Of a stretch of DNA of 64,000 nt, positions 43,192 to 52,166 are shown one piece after another; position 1 is the stretch's first letter, and every line of letters begins with the position of its first letter. The translations under genes were made by a program, and so were the position numbers. Source of the stretch: Actinomycetota bacterium (lineage in GTDB: Bacteria > Actinomycetota > Actinomycetes > Actinomycetales > Dermatophilaceae). The stretch lies in contig JAIUPO010000002.1 in NCBI GenBank assembly GCA_020160805.1, positions 170,842 through 234,841 of the forward strand, in the 5' to 3' direction. Under the pieces are notes generated by a model. The model did no database searches. It worked only from the letters and a program-made list of their open reading frames with translations, and was not told the DNA's origin.

Positions 43192-44112
43192 GTGCTTCGT
43201 GTCTCCTTCCCCAGTCGAAGTTGGGTGCGCGATGTCGGGGAGATCGAGGGGATCGAGCCGCTCGTCTGGCATCCCGACAATCCCGTCCCCGACGTGCCGG
43301 TGGAGGTCGTCGTCGCCCCCTATATCGGTGCGGCCGGGTGCATTGCCTCGGTCGCTCACGTGGACGGCGTGCGGTTGGTGCAACTGCTGACCGCTGGCTA
43401 TGACGGCATCTTCGAGCGAGTGCCGGAGCGCATCGCGGTGGCGAATGCCGCTGGCGTGCATGATGATTCGACGGCCGAACTCACGCTGGCCCTGATCCTG
43501 GCCGCCCAGCGCGGCATCCCCGACTTCGCGCGGGCGCAAACCGAAGGAGCCTGGCTCCGCCTTGGCTTCCTGCCCTCGCTCGCCGACCGGCGGGTGGTCG
43601 TCATCGGCTATGGCGGGGTCGGTCGGGCGATCGTCGCCCGGCTGCTGCCTTTCCGGGCCGAGGTGATCGCGGTTGCCTCAACTGCACGCGACGGCGATGA
43701 ATTCGTCGACCAGGTCCACGGCATGTCGCAGCTCGCGAGCCTCCTGCCGACCGCCGAGGTCGTCGTCCTCGCCGTGCCCTTGACCGAGGCCACGCGGGGG
43801 CTCGTCGACGACGACTTCCTCGGGGCTTTGCCCGATGACGCGCTCGTCGTCAACATCGCCCGCGGCGCGGTGGTGGACACCGAAGCCGTTCTGCGGCATA
43901 CCGATCGGCTGCGCTTCGCCTTGGACGTCACAGAGCCTGAGCCGCTCCCACCCGACCATCCGTTGTGGACGGCACCAGGTGTTCTGATCACCCCCCATGT
44001 CGGCGGCCCGTCGACGGCCTTCCGTCCACGAGCCGTCGCCATGCTGCGCGAGCAGTTGACGCGGATCGCGTCAGGGCAGCCACCGATCCATCTCGTGCGC
44101 GGCGGCGCCTGA
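43192..44112 (+). CDS. D-isomer-specific 2-hydroxyacid dehydrogenase
   Basis: A 306-residue NAD-dependent dehydrogenase. NAD loop VVVIGYGGVGRAIVARLLPF near residue 140, catalytic Arg in VNIARGAVVDTEAV, Glu in DVTEPEPLPPDHPLW and His in ITPHVGGPS. The ACT domains of SerA are absent, so it is a hydroxypyruvate/glyoxylate-reductase-like enzyme of unknown substrate. GTG start with TAGGCT 6 nt upstream. It is divergent from the molybdate regulator. Confidence 0.88.
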   Translation: MLRVSFPSRSWVRDVGEIEGIEPLVWHPDNPVPDVPVEVVVAPYIGAAGCIASVAHVDGVRLVQLLTAGYDGIFERVPERIAVANAAGVHDDSTAELTLALILAAQRGIPDFARAQTEGAWLRLGFLPSLADRRVVVIGYGGVGRAIVARLLPFRAEVIAVASTARDGDEFVDQVHGMSQLASLLPTAEVVVLAVPLTEATRGLVDDDFLGALPDDALVVNIARGAVVDTEAVLRHTDRLRFALDVTEPEPLPPDHPLWTAPGVLITPHVGGPSTAFRPRAVAMLREQLTRIASGQPPIHLVRGGA

Positions 44113-44126
44113 CGGCCCCCGCTAAC

Positions 44127-45155
44127 TCAGCAGGACAGCGTCGGGGCGAAGTCGATGCTTCCGCGGCTGGTCAGCGTTGTGAGGTTCGCGCCGGCGAGTC
44201 CGAGAATGGCCTGGGTCGTGGCCCGAGGGGCCGCGGCGGCGTCATAAGGCACGGCATAGGCGATGGCCGCGCGGCGACTGAACGGCGTGGTGCAGCCCTG
44301 CTGATTGGCGAGCACGGTGCCGCGGGCCAGGCGCGCAGCGGCCGGCATGCTGACCCGGTCCAGGGCGGCGGCTGCCAGCCCGGCGGTGTTGGCGTTGGTC
44401 TGCTCCGATGTCTTGACATAGGCCGAGAGCCAACTCCCGGCCTTCTGGGCGGCACCCGAGCTGCCGGTCGCCGCGAAGGCCTGGATGGCGAGCGCCGTCG
44501 CGTCCGGGTCGCCCACGCAGGGCGTGGTGTCGAAGGCGATCGGCACGCTGCCATTTGCGCACGCCTGGCGGGCGAGGAAGGCGGCAGCCGAGTTGGCGCG
44601 GGCCGTGAGGCCAGCGCGCTTCAGCGCGATGACGCCATAGCTCTGGCCGAAGCTGTTGGAGTAGTCGCCCCACTGGGAGGCATCCGAGAGCCGTCCTGAA
44701 CGCCCTTGCAGGGCAACCAATTCGGCAATCACGTCGCGGCCACCGAAGGCGCGGGCATCCTGGCCCGTGACCTGCAGCGCGAGCGCCAATTTGGCGTGGG
44801 CGCCGGCATACGACTCGCTCCCGCTGCCGATATAGCCACCGAGCGTGGCCGGCTCACTCAGCCACTCGATCGCTGCGCGGCTGCGCGCGCCATTGGTCTT
44901 GGCCGCGGCGAAGGCGAGGATCGCGTCGAGGGTCAGGCCGGGGTCGTCATAGGACGTGCCCCCGAAGTCGGTCTGCAGGTGGGTGCCGTCGACGAACTGG
45001 CGAGCGAGCCAGCCGGCCGCAGCGCGGCCAGCGAAACGGTCATCGGGAGTGGGGGCGGCCGAAGCAGGGGTGGCGAGTGCGATGCCAGCCAGGGCGGCGG
45101 TTGCCAGCGCGCCGGCTCGGGTCACGGTCGCACGGCGGGATGAGGCGTGGTTCAT
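44127..45155 (-). CDS. Secreted alpha/alpha-toroid protein under B12 riboswitch
   Basis: A 342-residue protein with a Sec signal peptide (about residues 1-34, ending TPASA) and four to five helical-hairpin repeats of the prenyltransferase/terpenoid-cyclase toroid type: YDDPGLTLDAILAFAA, YAGAHAKLALAL, CVGDPDATALAIQAFAA, NANTAGLAAAALDR and RATTQAILGLAG. The GDPDATALA segment resembles the GDVDTAAMA motif of intrinsic factor and transcobalamin. A cobalamin riboswitch lies in its leader. I infer a B12-binding or B12-scavenging surface protein. No sortase or lipobox anchor is visible, so it may be released. A GGAGGAAGGA ribosome site precedes ATG. Confidence 0.8.
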   Translation of the reverse strand: MNHASSRRATVTRAGALATAALAGIALATPASAAPTPDDRFAGRAAAGWLARQFVDGTHLQTDFGGTSYDDPGLTLDAILAFAAAKTNGARSRAAIEWLSEPATLGGYIGSGSESYAGAHAKLALALQVTGQDARAFGGRDVIAELVALQGRSGRLSDASQWGDYSNSFGQSYGVIALKRAGLTARANSAAAFLARQACANGSVPIAFDTTPCVGDPDATALAIQAFAATGSSGAAQKAGSWLSAYVKTSEQTNANTAGLAAAALDRVSMPAAARLARGTVLANQQGCTTPFSRRAAIAYAVPYDAAAAPRATTQAILGLAGANLTTLTSRGSIDFAPTLSC

Positions 45156-45198
45156 CGGGGGTCCTTCCTCCGCATACCTCGGCGGGGAAAATCGGGGA

Positions 45199-45306
45199 TC
45201 GAATCAGTGGTCGTGACGCTCGCGGGCATTCGGGCTGGCGACCGAGGTCGCATCACCGCTGCGGGTCAGCGCCGGATTCGCACCGGACTTCCCCCGTGAG
45301 GTCGTC
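45199..45306 (-). ncRNA. Cobalamin riboswitch
   Basis: On the minus strand the leader reads GGGGGAAGTCCGGTGCGAAT, then CCGGCGCTGACCCGCAGCGGTGA and, after a variable arm, AGCCCGAATGCCCGC (B12 box). These match the conserved GGGAA..GGTGNRAATCC core, the CGC..GGTGA segment and the AGYCMG box of adenosylcobalamin-type aptamers. CGACCACTG follows and can pair within the expression region. It lies about 45 nt before the start codon of the toroid gene, so control of translation or termination is expected. The exact ends are approximate. Confidence 0.85.
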
Positions 45307-45338
45307 CCCGAACCTAGCACGGGCTAAGGAGGCGCCGG

Positions 45339-47801
45339 TCAGCGCTTCCGGCGGAACCAATCGCGCACCGTGTCGACGATCACGTCGGCGACTTCGGTGA
45401 TCATGCTGGACGCCGGTGGGCCGTCGGGCGAGTGCTCAGGCTGCTCGGGTCCCGGCGGGCCCTCGGAGAGCACAACGATCGACCATGGCGCGGCGACATA
45501 ATCGCCGGCGATCACATCGGACTTCGCGAGCGACCAGCAGTTATATCCCGCTTCGAAATGCGTTGCGGTGTCGATGATTCGGCGCCACGCCACCGTGTCC
45601 GGGCCGGCGGGGACGCCGAAGCGAACCGGCTCATCCGCCATATTGATCAGCACGAGCAGATCGGCCGCACCGACCGCCGTCCCGTCGATCCATAGCCGCA
45701 GCGCCCGGTCCCCATTCGCCGGGTGGTCGGCTGCGTCCGGCTGGAAGTAGACATAGCTGACGTCATCGCCGCCGAGTTCGTCATCGCCATACGATCGCTG
45801 CCGCAGGCCGGGGTGGTCGCGGCGCAAGGTCGCGAGGAAGGTGGTGAAGACCAGCTGAGGGTTGACCCCAGCCGGTGAGCCGGCGGTCCCGAAGGTGTCG
45901 TGGTATGCCGCCCCGTCGACCCCCACCGGAACCTGCGTCGGGGCGTTGGTGGCCACTGCGGACCAGTTGTTCCACATGCCGATCGTGTTGAGGTTGTAGG
46001 GGTTGTTGTTGCCATTTTGGGTGCGGGCGAATTCGTCGCCGGAGCACAGCATCGGCACGCCGCGGGCGAGAAAGAGCGCGACGACGACATTGCGCATCCG
46101 CTGCCGAACCAGGGCCTGATTGCCGCCGCTGCCCCAGGAATCATTGCTATCGCTGCCGCCGTCGGAGGGGCCGAAAGGCCAGGGCTGGCCGTTGAGTTTG
46201 CCGTCATAACCGACCAGATCGAGCAGGCAAAAACCGTCGTGGGCGGTGACGAAGTTGATGGATCGCTGCGGGCCGCCTTGGTCGCGGAAGCCCTGATAGT
46301 CGCCATTCATCATCGCCATGAAGTCGCCGGTATTGCCATCGCCCTTGAGGAAGCGCCGCACCCCGTCGCGATAGCGACCGTTCCACTCCGCCCAGCCATC
46401 GGGGAAGTTCCCGACCTCATAACCCCACAAGTCCCACGCCTCGGCGATCACCTCGATCTCGCGGGCGTTGGCGAAGTCCCGGATCGCCAGCAGCAACGGG
46501 TGATCGGTAAAGAAGCGCCGCTGGTGATCCCACGCCTCACGCGGGGCCGCATCGGGCATCCGGCCGAGAACGGGCGCGAGATCGAAGCGGAATCCGTCGA
46601 CGCCCATCTCGTCGCACCAGTAGGCCAGCGACTCCAGAACCAGACGCTGCGTGACCGGGCTCGATAGATCGGTCTGGTTGCCGCAGCCGGTGGCGCCGTC
46701 GACGAGCACGCCCTCGTCGGTGAGGACGTAATAGTCGGTTGTCGAGAAGCCGCCGAAGCTCGTGAAGCCGACCGTGTCGAGGTCACCCCAGGTGCCACCC
46801 TCGCCTGTGTGGTTGTACACAACATCGAGGTAGACCTCGATGCCGGCCTCGTGGAAGTCCGCGACCATCGCCTTGAACTCGCGGGTGGGGCCGCCCGCGC
46901 TCTGGTCGGCGGCATACTGCCGGTTCGGGGCGAAGAAGCCGAGGGTCATATAGCCCCAGTGGTTCGACGCGCCGGAGGTATGCAGTTCGCTCCCGCTGCT
47001 CTCGTGCACCGGCAACAACTCGATCGCCGTGACGCCGAGCGCCTTGAGGTAGGGCGCCAGCAGCGCGGCACCGGCATAGGTGCCTTGCAGCCGCTCGGGG
47101 ATATCGCCGACCGCCCCGAAGCCAGGCATCGCGCGCAGGTGGCTGGCCAACTGCCGCGCGCTCGGGTGCAGCGTCAGATTGCGGACATGGGCTTCGTAGA
47201 CGACGGCATCCTGGGCCTCGATCCGCGGCTTGGTCCCGGTCGAGGTCGCGTCCGCCACGACGATTGCCTTCGGGGCATATGGCCCGGTGTCCCACTCCCG
47301 CAAGGCTTTTCCGCGGTAGTCGCGCGGACCCCAGCCGAAGACCCCGCCATCGGCCCCGGCCTCGACGACCGCCGGGCTGGCCGGCGAATGCGAGATCTCG
47401 CGGGCATACGGATCGGTGAGCAGCTTATTGGGGTTGAACCGCTCACCACGCGGCCCGAGGTCGCTGACGAAGCCCGCCGTGCTGCCGGGAGTCCACGCAG
47501 GATCAACCTCCCAGCCCGGGCCCCACACGCGATAGCCATAGTGCGCGCCGGCGCCAACTCCGCCCATCCGGGACCGCCAGATGCCGTCCTCGCCCCGGTG
47601 CAGATCGACCGTCGACACCGGCTCCGTGCCGGTCGGGCGTGAGTAGAGATCGAGCCGCACCCGCGCTGCGCTTGGAGCGGCCACCGCAAAGGTGGTCGAG
47701 GAGCTGGCGGCGTCATAGTGGGCACCGAGCGGCCAGTTCGCGCCGGCCCAGGTGTCCGCGTCGAGGGCGGCGGGCATGCCGGCGATGGGGTGTGAAGTCA
47801 T
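45339..47801 (-). CDS. glgX: Glycogen debranching enzyme
   Basis: An 820-residue GH13 isoamylase. N-terminal CBM48-like domain (TTFAVAAPSAARVRLDLYS), then the TIM barrel with VYLDVVYNHTGEGG, nucleophile Asp in DGFRFDLAPVLG, acid Glu in EVIAEAWDLWGYEVGNFPDG and FVTAHDGF; the C-terminal beta domain ends with a 50-residue Pro/Glu-rich tail not usual for GlgX. It hydrolyses alpha-1,6 branches of phosphorylase-trimmed glycogen. No other glycogen genes are adjacent. Confidence 0.92.
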   Translation of the reverse strand: MTSHPIAGMPAALDADTWAGANWPLGAHYDAASSSTTFAVAAPSAARVRLDLYSRPTGTEPVSTVDLHRGEDGIWRSRMGGVGAGAHYGYRVWGPGWEVDPAWTPGSTAGFVSDLGPRGERFNPNKLLTDPYAREISHSPASPAVVEAGADGGVFGWGPRDYRGKALREWDTGPYAPKAIVVADATSTGTKPRIEAQDAVVYEAHVRNLTLHPSARQLASHLRAMPGFGAVGDIPERLQGTYAGAALLAPYLKALGVTAIELLPVHESSGSELHTSGASNHWGYMTLGFFAPNRQYAADQSAGGPTREFKAMVADFHEAGIEVYLDVVYNHTGEGGTWGDLDTVGFTSFGGFSTTDYYVLTDEGVLVDGATGCGNQTDLSSPVTQRLVLESLAYWCDEMGVDGFRFDLAPVLGRMPDAAPREAWDHQRRFFTDHPLLLAIRDFANAREIEVIAEAWDLWGYEVGNFPDGWAEWNGRYRDGVRRFLKGDGNTGDFMAMMNGDYQGFRDQGGPQRSINFVTAHDGFCLLDLVGYDGKLNGQPWPFGPSDGGSDSNDSWGSGGNQALVRQRMRNVVVALFLARGVPMLCSGDEFARTQNGNNNPYNLNTIGMWNNWSAVATNAPTQVPVGVDGAAYHDTFGTAGSPAGVNPQLVFTTFLATLRRDHPGLRQRSYGDDELGGDDVSYVYFQPDAADHPANGDRALRLWIDGTAVGAADLLVLINMADEPVRFGVPAGPDTVAWRRIIDTATHFEAGYNCWSLAKSDVIAGDYVAAPWSIVVLSEGPPGPEQPEHSPDGPPASSMITEVADVIVDTVRDWFRRKR

Positions 47802-47827
47802 GGTCGCTTCCGGTGGGGGTTGACGAT

Positions 47828-48259
47828 TCAGCGGCAGTCGGCGCAGCGGCCCGAGACAGAAGTATGCGCCGCGTCGAGTCGGAAACCGAGCGAGGCGAGG
47901 TGCTCAACCACCGGATCGAGGGCGTTCGCGGGCAGGTCGAGCACCGCCCCGCAACCGCGGCACTCCGCGTGCACATGGGCCGGGTCGGTGTCGCGCAGGT
48001 GGTATGCCGTGGCCCCGTGCCCGAGGTGGATGTGCTGGACGACCCCCAGGGCTGAGAGCGCCTCCAGGGCTCGGTAGACGCTGCTGCGGGGGAGTCGGCC
48101 GCCGTCCGCGGCGGCATGGATATCCTCCACGCTCGGGTGGCCGGGGAGACTGGTCAGCGCGAGCAGGACGGCGCGCCGGGGTCCCGTCATCCGCTCACCG
48201 CGTTCGCGCAATTCCGCTCCCACCTGCTCGACGAGCGCTGCGGCGCGCGTATGGCTCAT
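47828..48259 (-). CDS. Fur-family metalloregulator
   Basis: A 143-residue Fur/Zur-like repressor: winged helix (TGPRRAVLLALTSLPGHPSV, LPRSSVYRALEALSALGVV), metal-binding AHVHAECRGCGAVLDLP and structural zinc cysteines C100, C103, C139 and C142. The metal (Fe, Zn, Mn or Ni) cannot be assigned from sequence alone. The ATG overlaps the stop of the MFS gene, so regulator and transporter form one transcript. Confidence 0.9.
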   Translation of the reverse strand: MSHTRAAALVEQVGAELRERGERMTGPRRAVLLALTSLPGHPSVEDIHAAADGGRLPRSSVYRALEALSALGVVQHIHLGHGATAYHLRDTDPAHVHAECRGCGAVLDLPANALDPVVEHLASLGFRLDAAHTSVSGRCADCR

Positions 48260-49761
48260 CGGGCGCGCTCGGTCGTGGCGTGGCCTGGCAGGGCTGCCGT
48301 GCCGGCCGCCGTTGCCCGCGACCGCAGTGCCGCTGCGGCGGCCAGCACCACGAGCACCGAGACGACGCCGAAACCTAGCTGTGGCTTCAACGGGATGGCG
48401 ATGCCCACACCGCCGCCGATCACCCAGAAGGTCTGCAGGAGGGTTTCGGACCAGGCGAAGACCCGCCCGCGAAGGTGGTCCTGGACTTCCTGCTGGATCA
48501 GCGCATCGAGGCTGAGCTTGCCGAGCTGACCGAACAGGCCGGTGCAGAGGCCGAGGGCGACCAGACTCCATACCGAATAGAGGAAGGCCGCGGTCAGGGC
48601 CGCGGCGAGCGCGAGACACAGCAGGATCGTCGCGAGCACGGGCGGGGGCGGATTGTGCTTGCGATTGCCGACGAAGCTGCCGAGCGCGCTGCCGATGGCG
48701 GCGGCACCGGCGACCAAGCCGAGGACGAGGGAGCCGTGCAGGCCGGGGATCGGATGCTCGCGCATCAGGAAGGCGAGGAAGAGCGTCAGGAAGCCGGACA
48801 GCATCCGGGCGCCCGTGAGCAGCCACAGCACATAACGCACATTGACCGGCAGCGCCCGCAGCCGCCGCGCAGGCGACGAGCCGTCGCCACCGGCAAAAAC
48901 GCCCTCGCCACGGTCGGAATCGACGGCGGCGGGCAGGCGGATGGCGAAGATGGTGGCGATGACATAGATGACGAAGGCCGCCCGCAACGACCACTCGGGG
49001 CCGATGCGCGATAAGGCCCCCGCGATGCCGCCGCCGGCCATCATGCCGAGCAGGCCAGCGATCGTCAGCCGGGAATTGGCCTTGACCAGCGTGATCCCGT
49101 CCGGGAGCAGGCGCGGGACGGCGGCGGCCCGGGTGACGGCATACGCCTTGCTCGCGACGAGCGCGCCGAGGGCGACGGGGAAGAGCCACGCCGAGTCCGC
49201 GACGATGGCCCCCGCGAGCACCCAGGCGAGGAAGGCGCGGCTGGCGACGGTGGTGCCGATCGCCCAGCGCCGGCCGTGCCGGAAGCGGTCCAGCAGCGGC
49301 CCGATGAGCGGGGCGAGGATGACAAAGGGCGCCATGGTCAAGGCCAGGAAGAGGGCGACCTGCCCGCGTGCCTCGTCGGTGGGCAGCGCGAAAACGGTGC
49401 CGGCCAGGGAGACGGTCAGGGCCGCATCGCCCGCGACGTTGACGGTATGCAGTTGGATCAGCCGCGAGAGCCCGGTCGCGTCCGCGCCATGCGCCCCGGT
49501 GAAGGCTTGATAGCGCCGGGCGCCGGCGCGCGTCCCGGCGCCGACGACCTTGGCGGCGCCGCGACCGCCGCGCGCCGCGACCTGACCGACCCGATGCACG
49601 CGACGGTTGGCCTCCGCAGGCGAGGAGGTCGGCTCGAAGTCGGCATCCGGCTCAGTACCCCATTCGGGGTCACCCCACTGCGGCGGCTGCTGGCCCTCGT
49701 CGGCCGCAGCGCGCCGCCAGCCCGGAGGCGGAGGAGGGGGCGGCTTGCTCACGGCCCCCAT
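48256..49761 (-). CDS. MFS transporter
   Basis: A 501-residue major facilitator protein with an unusually long cytosolic N-terminus (about 95 residues, starting MGAVSKPPPPPPPGWRRAAA, Pro-rich then acidic) before twelve membrane segments. Similarity is to the MFS_3/enterobactin-exporter-like group (NVAGDAALTVSLAGTVFALP, FGQLGKLSLDALIQQEVQDH). ATG 49761 is used; GTG 49752 with CAGGAT 7 nt upstream is also plausible. It is co-transcribed with the Fur gene, hinting at export of a metal chelate or stress compound. Confidence 0.82.
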   Translation of the reverse strand: MGAVSKPPPPPPPGWRRAAADEGQQPPQWGDPEWGTEPDADFEPTSSPAEANRRVHRVGQVAARGGRGAAKVVGAGTRAGARRYQAFTGAHGADATGLSRLIQLHTVNVAGDAALTVSLAGTVFALPTDEARGQVALFLALTMAPFVILAPLIGPLLDRFRHGRRWAIGTTVASRAFLAWVLAGAIVADSAWLFPVALGALVASKAYAVTRAAAVPRLLPDGITLVKANSRLTIAGLLGMMAGGGIAGALSRIGPEWSLRAAFVIYVIATIFAIRLPAAVDSDRGEGVFAGGDGSSPARRLRALPVNVRYVLWLLTGARMLSGFLTLFLAFLMREHPIPGLHGSLVLGLVAGAAAIGSALGSFVGNRKHNPPPPVLATILLCLALAAALTAAFLYSVWSLVALGLCTGLFGQLGKLSLDALIQQEVQDHLRGRVFAWSETLLQTFWVIGGGVGIAIPLKPQLGFGVVSVLVVLAAAAALRSRATAAGTAALPGHATTERAR

Positions 49762-49798
49762 CCTGGCAAATCGTTCCGACAATGGGGAGCCGCAAGGG

Positions 49799-51385
49799 TC
49801 ATACGCGATCGCCGGCGACCACCGTTTGGAAGATCTCGGGCGCACTGCGCACATAGTGCTCCGAGGCCAGCCGCACGCCCCACCACAGCGCGAGCGCGCC
49901 CACGATCGGCCCCACGATCAGCGTCACCCACCGAAAGAGTGGGTTGACGGTTTCACCCAGCACCGCAAGGACGGCGACCGGTGCCGTGCCGATCAGCCCG
50001 GCGAACATCACGCCCAGAGAGGATGCGGCCGCGCGACCTCCCTGTCCCGGCACGCGGGAGGCGAACATCGAGGTCCGGCTTTGGGGGACGGCATAGGGCA
50101 GGCGCGCGCCGAAGTAGATCGCGGCGGCGCACGAGGTGCCCAAGCCGGCCGCGCATAGGCCGACAACGGCGGGCACGTGCACCCACCCATGCCGCACGGT
50201 GGCCTGAATCAGGATCGACACCACGGTCACGATCCCGCCGACCAGAACCGCGGTCGCCGCGTGCCCCCACAGTTCGCCGCGCGCTCGCATCCGGTCGCCG
50301 AAGGCGACGAGGTGCAGCCACAGGCCTGATCCCTCGATGGCATACGCGCCAGCGGCCTGGGTTCCGCTGATGACCGCGGCGAAGAGGCACGCGTAGGCCG
50401 CCCGCGGACTCTGCAGGACCACGAATGGCCAGCCGATCCCGACCAGGGCCACCATCAGAATTGGCATCCGGCGCATCGGGTCGCGCCACATCATCGTCAG
50501 GTCTCGGCCGAGCACCAGCCGTGCCGTGCCGCGCAACGAGGTCGCCGTCGCCGTCGGGTCGATCAAGCCGTGGGCCGCGGCGGAGTTCTCGGTCTGTGAA
50601 CCGACCGTGGTCAAGCTGCGTTCGAGTGCCCAGCCCCACCACCGCCAGCCGACGGCGAAGGCGGCGACGACCAGGGCACCTCGGATGGCGACCTGCGGCC
50701 AGTTGCCGTCGACGAGATCGCTCGGCAGCACCGCCAAAGCTCCCGGCGGGGTGTATGCCAGCACGCGCCCGATCGAGCCCGCCGCACCGCCCGCGAAGCT
50801 CTCGGCGCGCTGGGAGCCGAGCATGGTGGAGAAAATGTAATAGACGGCAAACAAGGCGAAGCTGAGCAGCATGCCCAGGTCGCGGCCGCGGCGCGAACCG
50901 AGCAGGCCGGCCATGGTCGCGGCCAGGGCGCGGGAGCCGATGACGCACATGAACAGCAGCCCAAGCGCCGCGGCCAGCGTGAGCGGAAGCATGCTCCAGG
51001 AGCGGGCGAGACCGACCGCCATACCCACCAAGGCCACCAGATTGGCCAACGGGAGATAGCCGACGAGGGCCGCGGCGAGCAGGCCGCGCTGCAGGGCCGG
51101 GCGGGGGATTGGCAAGAGAGCGAACCTGCGGGGATCGACCGTTTCATCGACCCCGAAGGCGACCATCGGCATGATCATCCAGGCCAGCAACAAGGACGCA
51201 GAGACGTTGGCCATCACGACGATTGCCGTGTCCGGACTTCCGCGCAGCAGCGAGAAGGCGAGGCCCACGAGAGCGCCGATCGCCACCGCGAGGAGGAGGG
51301 CGATGACCTGGCCCGCGACGCCGAGGCCCATCGTGCGGCGGTTGCGCAGCAGCCGCAGTTTCAGCCCTGCGAGGAGCGCAACCAC
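49799..51385 (-). CDS. ABC transporter permease, ABC-2-like
   Basis: A 528-residue membrane protein with about twelve hydrophobic segments and no recognised substrate domain. A cytosolic N-terminus (LKLRLLRNRRTMG) leads into the first helix; LGRDLTMMWRDPMRRMPI in the middle is a typical coupling-helix region of large actinobacterial ABC exporters. It overlaps the ATPase gene by 25 bp, GTG start at 51385. Substrate unknown. Confidence 0.82.
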   Translation of the reverse strand: MVALLAGLKLRLLRNRRTMGLGVAGQVIALLLAVAIGALVGLAFSLLRGSPDTAIVVMANVSASLLLAWMIMPMVAFGVDETVDPRRFALLPIPRPALQRGLLAAALVGYLPLANLVALVGMAVGLARSWSMLPLTLAAALGLLFMCVIGSRALAATMAGLLGSRRGRDLGMLLSFALFAVYYIFSTMLGSQRAESFAGGAAGSIGRVLAYTPPGALAVLPSDLVDGNWPQVAIRGALVVAAFAVGWRWWGWALERSLTTVGSQTENSAAAHGLIDPTATATSLRGTARLVLGRDLTMMWRDPMRRMPILMVALVGIGWPFVVLQSPRAAYACLFAAVISGTQAAGAYAIEGSGLWLHLVAFGDRMRARGELWGHAATAVLVGGIVTVVSILIQATVRHGWVHVPAVVGLCAAGLGTSCAAAIYFGARLPYAVPQSRTSMFASRVPGQGGRAAASSLGVMFAGLIGTAPVAVLAVLGETVNPLFRWVTLIVGPIVGALALWWGVRLASEHYVRSAPEIFQTVVAGDRV

Positions 51386-52164
51386 TCCAGACCCCCCTGC
51401 CCGATGTCGCGGCCGCCAACGATATGGAAGAAGGCGTCGTCGAGCGAGGCCGCCTCGCCGCGCACCTGGGCGAGCGGGCCGGAGGTGACGATCACGCCGT
51501 CATTCATGACGGCGACATGGCTGCACAAGTCCTCGACGAGGGCCATGACATGCGAGGAGAGGACGACGGTGCGCCCGCCTGCGACATACGCCTGCAGCAC
51601 CTCGCGGATGATGCGCGCCGACACCGGGTCGACGGCTTCCAGGGGCTCATCGAGCAGCAACAGCGGCGGCGAGTGCAGCAGCGCGGTGGCAAGGGTGATC
51701 TTCTTGCGCATGCCGGTGGAGTAATCGGCGACGAGCTTGTCCCCGGCGCTGGTGAGGTCGAGGACCTCGAGCAGTTCGCGGCTGCGGCTGTCGACGACAT
51801 CGACCGGCATGCCCCGCAGGCGACCGAGGTAAGACAGCAATTCAGTGCCTGAGAGGCGCTCGAAAAGCCGCAGGCCGTCGGGCAAAACGCCCATCAATTG
51901 CTTGGCGCGCACCGGGTCCGCCCAGACGTCGACGCCGTGGATCCACACTTGTCCCTGGTTCGGCCGCAACAGCCCGGTGACCATCGACAGGGTCGTCGTC
52001 TTGCCGGCCCCGTTCGGTCCGACGAGCCCATAGAACGAGCCCGTCGGCACGTCCAGATCGATGCCCCTGACGACGACCTTGTCGCCATAGGCCTTGGCCA
52101 GGCCGCGGAAGGCGAGTGCTGGAGCGCCCGTGGTGTTCCCCTGCTCGGTGCTCATGGGGGCCAT
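51361..52164 (-). CDS. ABC transporter ATP-binding protein
   Basis: A 267-residue ATPase of the ABC-2/CcmA type: Walker A GPNGAGKTT near residue 49, Q-loop GVLPDGLRLFERLSG, a divergent signature YSTGMRKKITLATALLH and Walker B LLLLDEPLEAVD; H-loop LSSHVMALVEDLC. The LPDGLRLFERLSGTELL element is typical of actinobacterial ATPases paired with the permease type above. ATG 52155 is an alternative start. It begins 2 bp after the phzF gene. Confidence 0.9.
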   Translation of the reverse strand: MAPMSTEQGNTTGAPALAFRGLAKAYGDKVVVRGIDLDVPTGSFYGLVGPNGAGKTTTLSMVTGLLRPNQGQVWIHGVDVWADPVRAKQLMGVLPDGLRLFERLSGTELLSYLGRLRGMPVDVVDSRSRELLEVLDLTSAGDKLVADYSTGMRKKITLATALLHSPPLLLLDEPLEAVDPVSARIIREVLQAYVAGGRTVVLSSHVMALVEDLCSHVAVMNDGVIVTSGPLAQVRGEAASLDDAFFHIVGGRDIGQGGLEWLRSSQG

Positions 52165-52166
52165 CC

